DNA of 20,000 bases from Bigelowiella natans CCMP2755 (lineage: Eukaryota > Cercozoa > Chlorarachniophyceae): positions 10,001 to 30,000 of the forward strand of contig ADNK01000406.1 in the NCBI GenBank assembly GCA_000320545.1, given 5' to 3'. The notes under the pieces were generated by a model. The model had not been told where the DNA came from, did not search any database, and worked only from the letters and a program-made list of their open reading frames with translations. Position 1 is the first letter of the stretch. Each line of letters begins with the position of its first letter. The position numbers were made by a program, and so were the translations under genes. Of this stretch, positions 1-9,807 are shown piece by piece.

Positions 1-7
1 CTCATCA

Positions 8-182
8 TTATTGCCTCCATCCCCATCGTTTCTTTATAAAGACCATCGAGAAAGGAGAGGAAGAAGAAGATGTGCTGTGTGTATTGCACTCTATCCTCAA
101 GATGAAAGTATACACCCACGCACGCACACACCTCGTCGAAATCCCCCGCCATGAATTTTTCATCGCCGAAAATATCGTCAGA
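8..182 (-). CDS. Candidate small 3' exon(s) of a split gene
   Basis: On the minus strand, 182-132 is a 51-base stretch flanked by an acceptor (ctttag) and a GTGTGT donor. It is open in phase 0 and encodes SDDIFGDEKFMAGDFDE, an acidic peptide with codon choice like real exons. Its donor opens directly into a run of GT/GC dinucleotides. A possible last exon, 31-8, would follow in the same phase and end in TAA after KRWGWRQ, but its acceptor is weak. The phase (0) agrees with the donor of the SAM-like exon at 906, so these may be the 3' end of that gene. No family is recognised. The 182-132 exon is fairly convincing; the link to the neighbour and the last exon are guesses. Confidence 0.35.
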
Positions 183-203
183 CTAAAGTACAAACAACGC
201 GCG

Positions 204-243
<40 letters not shown>

Positions 244-561
244 AACACACATATATCATCGTTGCAACGATTTCTCTTCTGATCGTGATTCGGATTTATT
301 TGAAACCACAGCGGAACAAGTTTCAAGAACATATCCGACAACAGCACTTCTGATCTATCCCCGTGGTTTTGTCGTGCAATACGGCTACTACAGAAGAGAC
401 ATTGGCGTTGTTCATCGGCTGTATATGTATTTTAGTACTACTACCGGAGAGAGGGGTGACCCGTCATCATTTCTCACGCGAAGTCCCTATTCCCACATGG
501 CCGACCACCAGATATTAACGATGCATATAGTAATTATACATATATGATGTGTACATATATA

Positions 562-599
<38 letters not shown>

Positions 600-744
600 A
601 ATATTTAATTGCCCTGCTTGCATGTGTGTTTGTTCGTGCATATGTCCGCAGAAAAAGTCGATTACCAACCTCTCTGCTTTGCAGCATTCCTTTTATCATC
701 ATATATTTACGCGCGTATAATATATATACACGCATATATAGACA

Positions 745-778
<34 letters not shown>

Positions 779-905
779 GGAGAGGCATATAGTTCACCTT
801 ATTCGAGACTAGGTCGAATGATGTCATCAAATACTCAGCCTAACGACACAATGCATTGCATTTACAGAGGAAGCAAGAGAGAGGAAGGGAGAGTGTTCCA
901 CGCAC
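183..905. repeat. Microsatellite-rich intron or spacer
   Basis: This stretch holds a (GC)n(AC)n tract at about 199-241, an (AT)n tract at about 564-597 and an (AT)n(AG)n tract at about 746-780. It lies between two minus-strand exon candidates in matching phase, so it may be intronic. Short open frames here are mostly translations of the repeats. I see no convincing exon inside it. Confidence 0.6.
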
Positions 906-1502
906 CTCCTTCGCGCTCATCCCCACAGCCTTTACAATTGCCTCCCACGCATTTGAATCCTGTGATGCGTTTTTCAGGTCATCTAGGGTAGTTACCCCGG
1001 CGTCGTAAAACTTTTGTTCCATATCATCAAGTCCAGAGAATAGCAGTGCTGTCCGCATAAGCTCGTCTACACCGTCATTTCCGCTCTCAGCCGCCGCTCT
1101 ACAGAAGCTGTTTTTCCTGACATCGTGAACAACTCCTCTTACTCTCCTCCATCCTTTGCGTGCTCCGAGAGAAACGTGGTTGCACCTGTTATGTGATCTG
1201 CTCTCACCACCTCCTAAAGAAGATGGGAATAGTCCGTTTACTTTTTGACTTGTCAGAGCTTTGGCATTGGGCAGAGTACTTGCCCTGCTGATTCCTCTAC
1301 GGAACAGAGCGGGGGGGGATCTCGTTAATAATCGTCGAGGATAAGACGAGGACGACGATGTCAATGACGAAGATAAGGTTTTTCCAGATGAACCCAGACG
1401 TTGAGGTATTCCTATCACGAAGCGACTGCTGGAGTAGGGTGAAGTAGCAGCCGCGATGGCAGTCACACATGCGATTCTGGTGGCCATGAAGAAGATGAGC
1501 AT
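906..1502 (-). CDS. Exon with Ser/Arg-rich N-terminus and SAM-like domain
   Basis: The minus strand is open from an ATG at 1502 to a donor at 906/905 (GAAGGAG then GTGCGT), 199 codons ending in phase 0. The first 30 residues hold a hydrophobic stretch (MLIFFMATRIACVTAIAAA) followed by a long Ser/Arg-rich, acid-poor region, as in organelle-targeting presequences. Residues about 148-198 read as a helical bundle of SAM type: ALLFSGLDDMEQKFYDAGVT, then LDDLKNAS and AIVKAVGMSAKEV. SAM domains mediate protein-protein or RNA contacts. The gene must continue downstream (to lower coordinates) after the donor. The ORF could hide an internal intron between about 1200 and 1120. The SAM call rests on pattern only; the targeting signal is inferred. 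Confidence 0.45.
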
Positions 1503-1776
1503 TCACGGCAACACACACGGTGTTGAAGAGCAAAGGACCGGATCTGTACTCCTATAGGCGAAGTGAGAGAAGATTAAATGAATAAACAATTGTAATTCGA
1601 AGCTTTGGTGGCCCAGGTGAGACATAGAGGAGCGAGTGCATGGGCGCAGGTGGGGTACCCAGCGGGTGGCTGGCTTGTTATTTCCCGTATCCATTCGGAA
1701 AGTAAAAAACGGCATAATCATATATATACACAACAAAGATTTGGAACGAATTGAAGAGAAAGGAAGGGGCTGAGTA
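1503..1776. other. Spacer with no gene seen
   Basis: This lies between the stop of the candidate at 1777 and the ATG at 1502. Open frames exist but look like read-through. It could hold the promoter and 5' leader of the SAM-like gene. No clear TATA box or other motif was recognised. Confidence 0.4.
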
Positions 1777-2127
1777 CTAAGGTTCAAGGTCCACAATGTT
1801 ATCCCCACCAATGATGTCCCGTCCCCCACGAGCGTTCTGTGGGACCGCTCTTTCAGAAGAACAAAAATGCGTTGGTTTGATAGTTGTCGCACGATGAAAA
1901 TGTCCTGGATTTCTTCTTCCGGAATCGCTGCCTGCGGAACTTCTGCCCTGGGGCTTGACCTTCCAACCTGGCAACGTCAACCTCCGTTGATTCCCCGCAG
2001 CATTGTCTGCGATGAAAAGGCTCTGCAGCTGGAACTCATTATAGACACGTAATATCATATACATAATATACATGTATGCTATTACTATGTCTATTATACT
2101 CACCCACTTCCTCCTCAATCAATGAGA
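1777..2127 (-). CDS. Candidate two-exon 3' gene fragment
   Basis: Two minus-strand pieces join in phase 1. The first, 2127-2104, is preceded by cgtggcag and encodes SLIEEEV; its donor GTGAGT is a perfect consensus. The second, 1967-1777, follows acceptor gttgccag and encodes about 62 residues rich in G, S, R and N, ending at TAG (GGRDIIGGDNIVDLEP). Another frame of the same stretch (peptide EEEIQDIFIVRQLSNQRIF) also looks coding, so either the splice model is wrong or the locus is decaying. No family is recognised. The intron between the pieces contains the 54-bp inverted-repeat element at 2041-2094. Confidence 0.25.
2041..2094. mobile_element. 54-bp inverted-repeat element, copy A
   Basis: The sequence begins ATAGACACGTAAT and ends ATTACTATGTCTAT, so its ends are near-perfect inverted repeats around an AT-rich core. 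A second element at 17046-17100 has the same termini and a similar 3' arm (13 of 15 bases of TATTACTATGTCTAT match), and both are followed by TAT. This suggests a small dispersed element of MITE or introner type. No transposase is nearby. Confidence 0.45.
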
Positions 2128-2417
2128 CTGCCACGAAAAATTGAGCGAGGGTTCGTTCGCGTTTCACAAAAGGAAGGCAGAAAAAAAGAATTGTTCACGC
2201 AGGCTAGCAGGGCTGAACAAAAAGAAGAAGAAGAAGAAGAAGAAGTGTTTCGTGCAGGGTGGAGTGATCCACATCGGAATTGAGACACGTGTGCACACTT
2301 GTCCTTTGAGCTGCAGCACTGCATGGAACCAAATCATTCGTTCATTCGTTAGTTCAGAACATGGCGTTTTGCTGCGCTCATTGTGTGTTTCCTTGAGTTT
2401 CACAAGGGGAAAAGACT

Positions 2418-2435
2418 GCACATGCTAGCATGTGC
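2418..2435. repeat. Perfect 18-bp palindrome
   Basis: GCACATGCTAGCATGTGC equals its own reverse complement. Its 12-bp core CATGCTAGCATG occurs exactly at two other intergenic places in the window (6411-6422 and 16773-16784). Confidence 0.85.
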
Positions 2436-2911
2436 GCAGCAGCATCACCGACGAAGCCAGGATCGAAGGCACGGAGGCAAAAACAAATCAGAATCGAACA
2501 AGTGCATGATCGCATCGAGAGTGCACAATGAACTGTGCGCGCACACGTTGCTCTGGCATTCCTAGATTGGTGGGAGGTGAGGTGGCAGTGGCAAATTCGG
2601 TGAGTTGCAGTGCCAGAGTGGTGCTTCAACACTGGCGATGCGATGGAGATACAATGTTGGGCTAGTGGGGCCATCTAGCGTCCCCGTTCGCTAACAGCAC
2701 GACGTGAAAATGTTTTCATGCTGCACTGCTTGCATGACATGTCTCAAATGTGCGCATGAAATTTTCTAGGAACAAGTAAATTGAGCTCATCATGTGATGA
2801 AAGCAAATTCATAAAGAGTAGCTAATTTTATGTTTCTCCCCGCATGTGTGCCATCATACTGGACGAGGGCTTCGAGGGTATTCTTCGCATAACCATGTGC
2901 ACCTCGACATC

Positions 2912-2945
2912 CAAAGAACAGTGGACTACAAAGAACAGTGGACTA
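2912..2945. repeat. 17-bp direct tandem duplication
   Basis: Two exact adjacent copies of CAAAGAACAGTGGACTA lie at 2912-2928 and 2929-2945. The identity implies a recent slippage or duplication. No coding role was seen. Confidence 0.85.
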
Positions 2946-3177
2946 GCGGGAGGCCAATGAGTAGCCAACCTATGATAGAAAATCCTAGCAGTGTTATGAC
3001 CTTTGTTAAAATAGTCCCGGCGGCATCATGAGCTTCATTTGAAGCCACTCCAGCCATATGTGCAGGATAATTGCAAGCCGCTGTCATCCCAAAAAGAAAC
3101 CAGCACCTACCACAGTTTTGCGACTATCAGCTGCGAGCCCGCCAGCTTTGCCTAACGTGCCATCCTCGCTAGCATTT

Positions 3178-4638
3178 TCAAAGGTCGATCGCACGCATTT
3201 TCAGAGCTGCCTTGCGTAGGTGCTGCACCAATTCCACCTGCGCTTCAATCCAGGGAAGATTGTGGTAAGTTACATCGTGTTTCTTGCAGAACGCTTTGAC
3301 AAGCTGCTGCGCACGACGCAGATTGTGACGTGGCAGGCGCGGCCATAGGTGATGCTCGATCTGGAACTGCAGCCCCCCGTGGAACCAGTCCATCCACCAA
3401 GGACAATCTATGTTCAAGGTGGTGCGACACTGCATACGAAACCATTCGTCTTCATCGCCATTATAAGCTTTGCCGTGGTATGTTTCCCGCGCAAAGTGAG
3501 AGAGGCAAATCTGCACGTGCAGTACCCCCGCAAGCATGTGGGAGATAAGCAGATACAAGAGGCGCTCCTTCCAACCTCCTAAGCTGGTTTCTGAAGGAAA
3601 GTAAGCGAGGAGGGCGATATTCCACGCAAAAAAACCGAGTTCGCTGAGAATCTCCCACTCGCGCCTCCACACGACTTCATTTTCGTTGAACATTAGAATA
3701 AAGCCCTGAGCGTAGAGGTTGAAGCGCGCGAAAGCCATAATCGGATAAAAAAGCCAATGCTGATATGAGACGAGAAATCGAGCCGCTGCGTCTTTTCGAA
3801 TCCAACGCTTGTGAAAAGTGCTGTAGAAATCTTCGTTGAAAATCTCTTCTGATACTGCGAAGATGGGCATGTGTTGAATATCCGGATCGTGCTCGAGACT
3901 GTTGCAGGACACGTGATGCACATTGTGGCTCGCCTTCCACCAAGCACACGAGATGCCTGTCAGGAGATTTCCGATCACAAGCCCCCCCGCGGAGTCTTTC
4001 GAACGATTGTGTGATACAGCATTATGTCCTATATCGTGCCCCAGAAACGCCATTTGCTGCCAGAAGAGTGCAAGAATAGCTGCGCCCGAAAGATGGGCCA
4101 CTGTGGACGCACAGCCGAGAGTCAGGTACATCGCGGTAAAGCCTAAAAAGGCCAACCATGCCGCGAGGCCCCAATAGAAAGACATACGGGTTTCGAAGAG
4201 CCCCTCCTCCAAGAGCTGTTGCCGCATAGCACGATGTCCCTTCACAAAAGCAGATTCTTTGTAATCCACGACATCGCCAATGTAGTACTGCGGTAGCATT
4301 GTCTTGTAAACGCGCGCAGGGTGATAGTTTGCGAAAGCATCCGTGCAGTCCTTTCCGCCGAGATTCATCATGGGCAACCAACCACCGGGATGCTTGTCTG
4401 CAAATTTCGTCACATCGTACGCCTTCCCATCCACGATTATCCAGAGATCGTCGCGTTTGTCGTGCTTTGCTACCTCAGCCATCGTCAGGTCTTTGTGGGC
4501 AGCTTGGGCGCGACTCTTGAGGTCCGGATAATATTTTGGCACTTTATAAGCTTTACCCTCATCCTCTCGCCAGATTTCCTTGTGTCGGTGTTCGCTAACA
4601 TAGCTTGGGGGCCTGGTGACCTTGGTTGGGGGACTCAT
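3178..4638 (-). CDS. Cytochrome b5-fusion sphingolipid delta-8-type desaturase
   Basis: This is an intact 486-residue intronless ORF, ATG at 4638 and TGA at 3178. An N-terminal cytochrome b5 domain (about residues 48-125) carries the heme motif HPGG at 83-86 and a second heme histidine at 106 (NYHPAR). A membrane desaturase domain follows with three histidine boxes: HDIGHN (201-206), HNVHH (238-242) and QIEHH (426-430). Gln in place of the first His of box three marks front-end desaturases. The segment from CNSLEHDPDIQHMP (245-258) to FLVSYQHWLFYPIM (288-301) follows plant sphingolipid delta-8 long-chain-base desaturases more closely than acyl delta-6 or delta-5 enzymes. It should insert a double bond at C8 of the sphingoid base in the ER membrane, using electrons passed from NADH through the b5 domain. 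About four hydrophobic segments flank the boxes (for example 155-200 and 335-380). The length is usual for the family. Having no intron is odd beside its neighbours. Substrate choice is inferred and delta-6 acyl activity cannot be excluded. Confidence 0.93.
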   Translation of the reverse strand: MSPPTKVTRPPSYVSEHRHKEIWREDEGKAYKVPKYYPDLKSRAQAAHKDLTMAEVAKHDKRDDLWIIVDGKAYDVTKFADKHPGGWLPMMNLGGKDCTDAFANYHPARVYKTMLPQYYIGDVVDYKESAFVKGHRAMRQQLLEEGLFETRMSFYWGLAAWLAFLGFTAMYLTLGCASTVAHLSGAAILALFWQQMAFLGHDIGHNAVSHNRSKDSAGGLVIGNLLTGISCAWWKASHNVHHVSCNSLEHDPDIQHMPIFAVSEEIFNEDFYSTFHKRWIRKDAAARFLVSYQHWLFYPIMAFARFNLYAQGFILMFNENEVVWRREWEILSELGFFAWNIALLAYFPSETSLGGWKERLLYLLISHMLAGVLHVQICLSHFARETYHGKAYNGDEDEWFRMQCRTTLNIDCPWWMDWFHGGLQFQIEHHLWPRLPRHNLRRAQQLVKAFCKKHDVTYHNLPWIEAQVELVQHLRKAALKMRAIDL

Positions 4639-5279
4639 TCCTTCGCTAGACTGGACTAGCGCCGCGGGTGATGAGTTGTTCTTGTAGAGATCAATGTCTA
4701 TTTCTGACAGGCTGTTGAGCTATCCTCACCACTGCTCACATCGAAGGCCGTTTTCACTACAATCTGCAGTTAGGGTGCTCCAGATCCTACTAATCGTCCT
4801 GGGTTTCCGATGAAGATACTGTTTGGTCAAAAACGCCAGAGGACAAATATAAAAGGAGTGCTATTTCTTCTCTACGTCTTGTCAAAACGTGCAAATTCTA
4901 ACCAAGTTAAAGGCATCTTGTGCCACCGTCTTATTCGCTCCCCTGATCTAACGGTTGACGTTAATGTTCGTAAAACCGTACGTATCGATTTGTAACTCCG
5001 TAGGTCTAGTTGCGAAAAGTTAAATTTTTGAAAGACTAAATTCAGATACGGGTAAAATCCCACAAGACGCAAGAACCTTGTTTGATGACAGATGGTTTGT
5101 TGCCAACTGAAAAGAAGAATGAATTCTCCATTCACCCATGCAACAAGCATTCCAATTTTCCCCTCCATTTCCACATCATGAGTTAGACCATTTGCAGATT
5201 CGTCATGAGAATCACTTGATGCAGTGCCAACCATTCAGTGCCAATGTTTTCTGGTTTTCCGTTGCAAATTCAGAAGTCA
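4639..5279. promoter_or_regulatory. Spacer upstream of the desaturase
   Basis: This is the 5' flank of the minus-strand desaturase, about 640 bases, AT-rich after 4800. A TATAAAAG word at 4848-4855 faces the plus strand, away from the desaturase, and no plus-strand gene follows, so it is probably chance. A minus-strand open frame at 4872-5234 has no coding character. No desaturase promoter element was recognised. Confidence 0.3.
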
Positions 5280-6500
5280 GAAGGTCACCTGCTAGACCTG
5301 CTAGCCTGCACGCACACGTCACGTTTGGCGGGGCCTCGATGAACAGTCCTGTTGTCACCAAAGTGGGAAAACTTGCAAGCTTGGGTTGCAAAGCAAGCTA
5401 GCAAGGTCATCGCCGTGCCAGGATGTCGGAAGAGCGTTTGGGTCATCTTTTGGCATCCCTCGTTCTGGCTAGCTACCAGCCGCTTGGCGGTGCCAATGTT
5501 GGCATGCCAGCGCATGTGAGTGGTTCTCCAGCTCTGTCCCAGCAAAAAAAAATCACTTCACAGCACCAACACTGGAACAGCACCACTGGACCAGCACCAC
5601 TCTGGCACTGGAACAGCACCACTGAAACAGCACCACTGGCTAGCTGGACCAGACCATGGCTAGATGGCAGAGCACGCTGGCACGCATGAGGGAGCAGCGA
5701 TGTCCAGCTAGCTAGCTAGCTAGGTGTGCAGTGTGTGTGTGTGTGTGTGCCGAATTGTGCCAATCTGGCAATGTGGTTCTTCGTGCAGATCAGTCTGGCA
5801 GTGTGGCACAGCGGCAAACAAACCTCTGGATCCATCCAGACTTGCTAGCGTGTGGTCCTTGCTAGCTTGCAACAAGCTAGCAAGTGACAAGTGACTTCGT
5901 GAAATCAACATTGAAAGCAGGCAAACGGACACACTTCCAGCAGACTCTTCATTGGGCGGGCATGCCAGCACGCAACAGAGCTGCTAGCTAGCTAGAAAGC
6001 TAAAAAGGCTGAATGTGAATCCTCCAAATCATCCTCCACAACTTTCCAGCTTTCTAGCTGCGCATGCTGCGTCCACTGGCATGTCCATGCTGGCTAGCTA
6101 GCTAGCTGGCATGCATGCCAGCATCGTCAGAAATGCAAATTTTGATGCACATTCCGAGACCTTTTCCCAGATTCCTAGCTCTAGAGATCTGCAGAGGTAC
6201 TTCATTTTTGCATGAGATTTTGAGCCCGTCTAGCTGTCTAGCCGTGTTTTTTTGAGCTAGATGCAGTCAACGACCGATGCGACTTCTAGACTTCTCGATC
6301 CTCACAGACGACCAGTTCCTTCCGGCTTTGCGCATGCATGCGCAAGCAAGCTAGCAAGCGCAGAGTGTATGAGTGATCTGGCTAGCTAGCTAGCTGGGCA
6401 CGCGCCTACTCATGCTAGCATGGGGTCCGCGTTGACTCCACGCGCTAGCTAGCTAGCGCGGGTTACTTCGAGCACAACCGAGGCAATGGCTTGCGCCAGA
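5280..6500. repeat. Palindrome-rich island (GCTAGC/GCATGC)
   Basis: The stretch is crowded with self-complementary words: repeated CTAG/AGCT runs (5708-5722, 6092-6109, 6380-6395), GCATGC steps and a perfect 20-bp palindrome at 6441-6460. It also has an imperfect repeat around 5570-5640 built on CTGGAACAGCACCACTG and a short (GT)n near 5733-5749. No protein-coding frame is convincing. The word usage differs sharply from the flanks and matches the island at 16590-17560. Confidence 0.7.
6441..6460. repeat. Perfect 20-bp palindrome
   Basis: CGCGCTAGCTAGCTAGCGCG is fully self-complementary with no spacer. It lies at the right end of the palindrome island and could form a short cruciform or hairpin. 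Confidence 0.9.
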
Positions 6501-6744
6501 CTGCTAGACTGCCTGTCCGGCCAGCCGGCTTCCGTTCGCGCCCTCTAACGTCTACATTTTGCCGTGTTTCAGCATTAAGTATGCACATGCATACGCACGG
6601 AAGGAACTGGTTAAGTCAAATAAATTATTTATATAAATTTTTTCGTGTGGCATTGCAATGTTTACTAGAGTTGTCCTGTTGCTATTGCTCTACATATTGG
6701 CTTCTAATCCCTCGTGTCTCCCTTGCTCTCGCCTTTGGAAGCTC
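6501..6744. other. 3' flank of the atlastin-like gene
   Basis: This lies just downstream of the predicted stop codon at 6745. On the minus strand it becomes AT-rich around 6615-6645 (aataatttatttg), a plausible poly(A) region. No separate gene was seen. Confidence 0.35.
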
Positions 6745-6827
6745 CTACTGCTCTGAAGACTGTCGCAGTTTGTCCCCTTTCTTCTGTTCCTCCTTGGCAG
6801 CCTTTATTTGGTGAGATGGTGATCGTA

Positions 6828-6868
<41 letters not shown>

Positions 6869-7036
6869 GTATGTGTGGCTAATAAAATGGACCATTCTAC
6901 TTCAATTTCAACTCAAGCCACTACTAGCACCACTACCACTATTACTACTACAAAGCTGCTAGTGCGACTACCAGATCTACGACTCCTGTGAATCCAACTT
7001 CTTTTGCGAATTCAGTCTCTTTGAACTGATATCAAT

Positions 7037-7078
<42 letters not shown>

Positions 7079-7108
7079 ATACACAATAATATATGTATTA
7101 TATACATC

Positions 7109-7166
<58 letters not shown>

Positions 7167-7583
7167 ATAGATGTCCCGTAATCGTCGCCACTATTCACTC
7201 TTTGCTTGTGTCATGGCTATTATCGATAGGTCATCCGTCCATCGTAGTGTTGTGTTACCCTCCCCCCCCTCCTCCGCCAAACTGCCGCACATAGTACTAA
7301 AGGTTTGTGGTGGTGTTCATTTGCACCATGGTCAACAAACACCGATGGCGGCAATCACGACAGAATAATGAGATGATGAATACGAAAAGATGATGATGAA
7401 GAAAAGTGATAGATAGTATCGGATGGTGTTGCCAAAACAGTGTCAAAAACCACAGTAAATTTCCAACAAAAATGGCAAGAGGAGAAGAGGGGAAGAGGGA
7501 GAATGGATGTGGGTTGTTTTACGAATTAAAAAAATTGATGCTGATGAAGATGTGCATATTCGGGATGATTTATAAGGATATAG

Positions 7584-7626
<43 letters not shown>

Positions 7627-7708
7627 TGTGTCCTCTCTGGTTCAATCTTACCTCTTGATAATACTGCATGCCAAGGTGTGAAGCTTCAGCCCACAGGCCT
7701 GAATCATG

Positions 7709-7740
<32 letters not shown>

Positions 7741-8981
7741 TATCATTATGTGATGTTGCTTACAGCAGGGGAGCAGGTTCGAAATAAAAAGAGAGAAATG
7801 ACCATACTAACGGTCCACGAGAGTGTGCATCAACTAACCCACCATCGTGTTTTTCTAATATGGTGATTCCCCCCTCCCCCCCCCCTCCGGAGCCTCTTCA
7901 TATCATTCAAGTAGGGACCTCCGAGCGCCTTAAACATAACGATTTGACCCTCTCCTTGGTAGAGGAAGAATACTTGCGTGCCTAGATTCCGGTGATGTGA
8001 TAAGTATATGATCGAGGAACATAACATCTTCGCCCTATGTTCGGTTTTGGGCTTGTGGTATTAAAACTGCTACTAGTGATTAGCGTACTGACCGATGTAC
8101 ATAGCTGCAAGGGTGTAGATGAATTTCATCAACCTGGAACCTATTAGGTGATGAGACGGTTTTTATGTGTCAATACAATACATGTGCCTGCCGAAATATT
8201 GCAGCTCCTTGACGTCTACATGCGATGTGGTCGTTCTATCAATAGTCATTATCTCCGTCATTCACTCATTGTTGTGATGATTCCTTCCGCATTGTCGTAA
8301 GTACGAAGGACTCGGAGCATGGCAATAGTATTATATTGGTAGCTAGCTAGCACCTTCCACGCAGGTGTCGCTCCACCAGTCGCACGTGTAGTCGGAGAGA
8401 AAGTCCAGAATAAAGGCCACAGTCGCTATCAGAGCGAACATAGCCGAACCTAAATATCGATGGTAATTCATATTAATGTTGTGTTATTGTCCTCCTCCTT
8501 GTGGTTGTTGTTGTTGTTGACGTTGCACTGCGACGAGACGACGAAGACGTGCGATGGTGATGGTAGTGCGTGCGACAGACACGATGACAAAAGAACACAA
8601 CCGCTGCGCAATGAAAATTGATATGATTTATGTGCTGCTTGCCTGCTAGAATCTTATCCACACGATTACGGTTTGCCTCCTCATACCGTTTACCCTCTGT
8701 GGCAGCAAAGACGGAGAGGGGGGGGGGGGGGAGGGGAAATTAAGGGAAGATAATAATTGTATTGTTACATATGTGTATGCGTGGTGTTTATGTGTGTGTG
8801 TATTTTTGTTCAGAAACGTGATGATTAACTTCGGTGATGAAGAATGGTTTTAGCATCATCATCATCATCATCATCATCTTCATCATCGATCACGATCTAT
8901 GACCTTCTTGTAGATAATCTACGACTTTCAATAGCGCATCCTCACGCTGCTTCTGGTCTCCAAAAGCTGGGTGGTGCGCAT

Positions 8982-9017
<36 letters not shown>

Positions 9018-9484
9018 CAACATGCTGCACAAGAGCAAGGAAAGAGGAGAAGCCGACGAACGTATAATGCATGAATTGCAAAACAGCTGAAGTAGTAATG
9101 GTGGAGGTGGCAGATCCTACTAGCATCATACTATCATAATTACTACTACTACTACTACTACATGAGCTACTACTGATGATAATGTCTACACTCTCTCTCA
9201 CCTGCAATTTTCTTGAATTCTGAGCGTGCCTCTTCGAGGGCTTTTTGCATTGTGTTATCCAGCACTTCTTGTTTCACGTACTGAGGGTGGAAGAGGAAGG
9301 GGGAAGGAAGTGAATGAAGAATGCCGTTTGCGCGCGCATGATAGAACTAATAATCTACATCCTCCCCCCCCCCCCTTCAAGCTTGTATGTTGGCAGTGAT
9401 GGTGATTTGTGTAGGTTGGTTCAAAATCAGGTTTCAATGAAAGGACACACACGCGCGCGCGCACGCGCACATACTAAATGTATA

Positions 9485-9528
<44 letters not shown>

Positions 9529-9758
9529 CCGGTTTGTTGGGGCCAGCCTTAGAGTCCATGATGCCCTTGTACTTCTCAATCGCCCTCTCGCGGGCTTCAA
9601 GCGTTGTGGCCTTGGTCATTGCCGTGAAGAGCGAGACGGCCTCGGGCATCTGGCCGTCTTTGAAAACCTCTGTGAACGATGTTATGTAGTACCCTAGCGA
9701 CTTAGGCGTCAACTCAATGTTGCGCACGATGTCCTACGTCAGGTTAATAGCAGGTAGC

Positions 9759-9807
<49 letters not shown>

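Larger units (their letters stand above)
2128..3177. other. Spacer with GAA tract, palindrome and tandem duplication
   Basis: No convincing gene was found. The stretch holds a (GAA)n run at about 2222-2246, a perfect 18-bp palindrome at 2418-2435 and a 17-bp tandem duplication (unit CAAAGAACAGTGGACTA) at 2912-2945. It includes the 3' flank of the desaturase gene, where no clear poly(A) signal was identified. Confidence 0.5.

Noticed and set aside
4848-4855. TATAAAAG as a promoter
   Set aside because: It faces the plus strand, away from the desaturase, and no plus-strand gene follows.
4872-5234. Minus-strand ORF of 120 codons
   Set aside because: It has no domain pattern or splice context and lies in AT-rich spacer; it is likely a chance open frame.
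5570-5640. Spaced repeats as a CRISPR-like array
   Set aside because: The repeats are imperfect, adjacent and irregular in spacing, in clearly eukaryotic DNA.
8343-8354. TAG at 8343-8345 as the end of the atlastin-like gene
   Set aside because: A phase-1 donor (GTGGAAG then GTGCTA) just before it joins in frame to an exon at 8140 that supplies the second membrane segment expected in atlastins.
8890-9207. Ser-rich and Thr-His-rich ORFs over repeats
   Set aside because: These are translations of ATC, ACT and GT microsatellites in introns of the atlastin-like gene.
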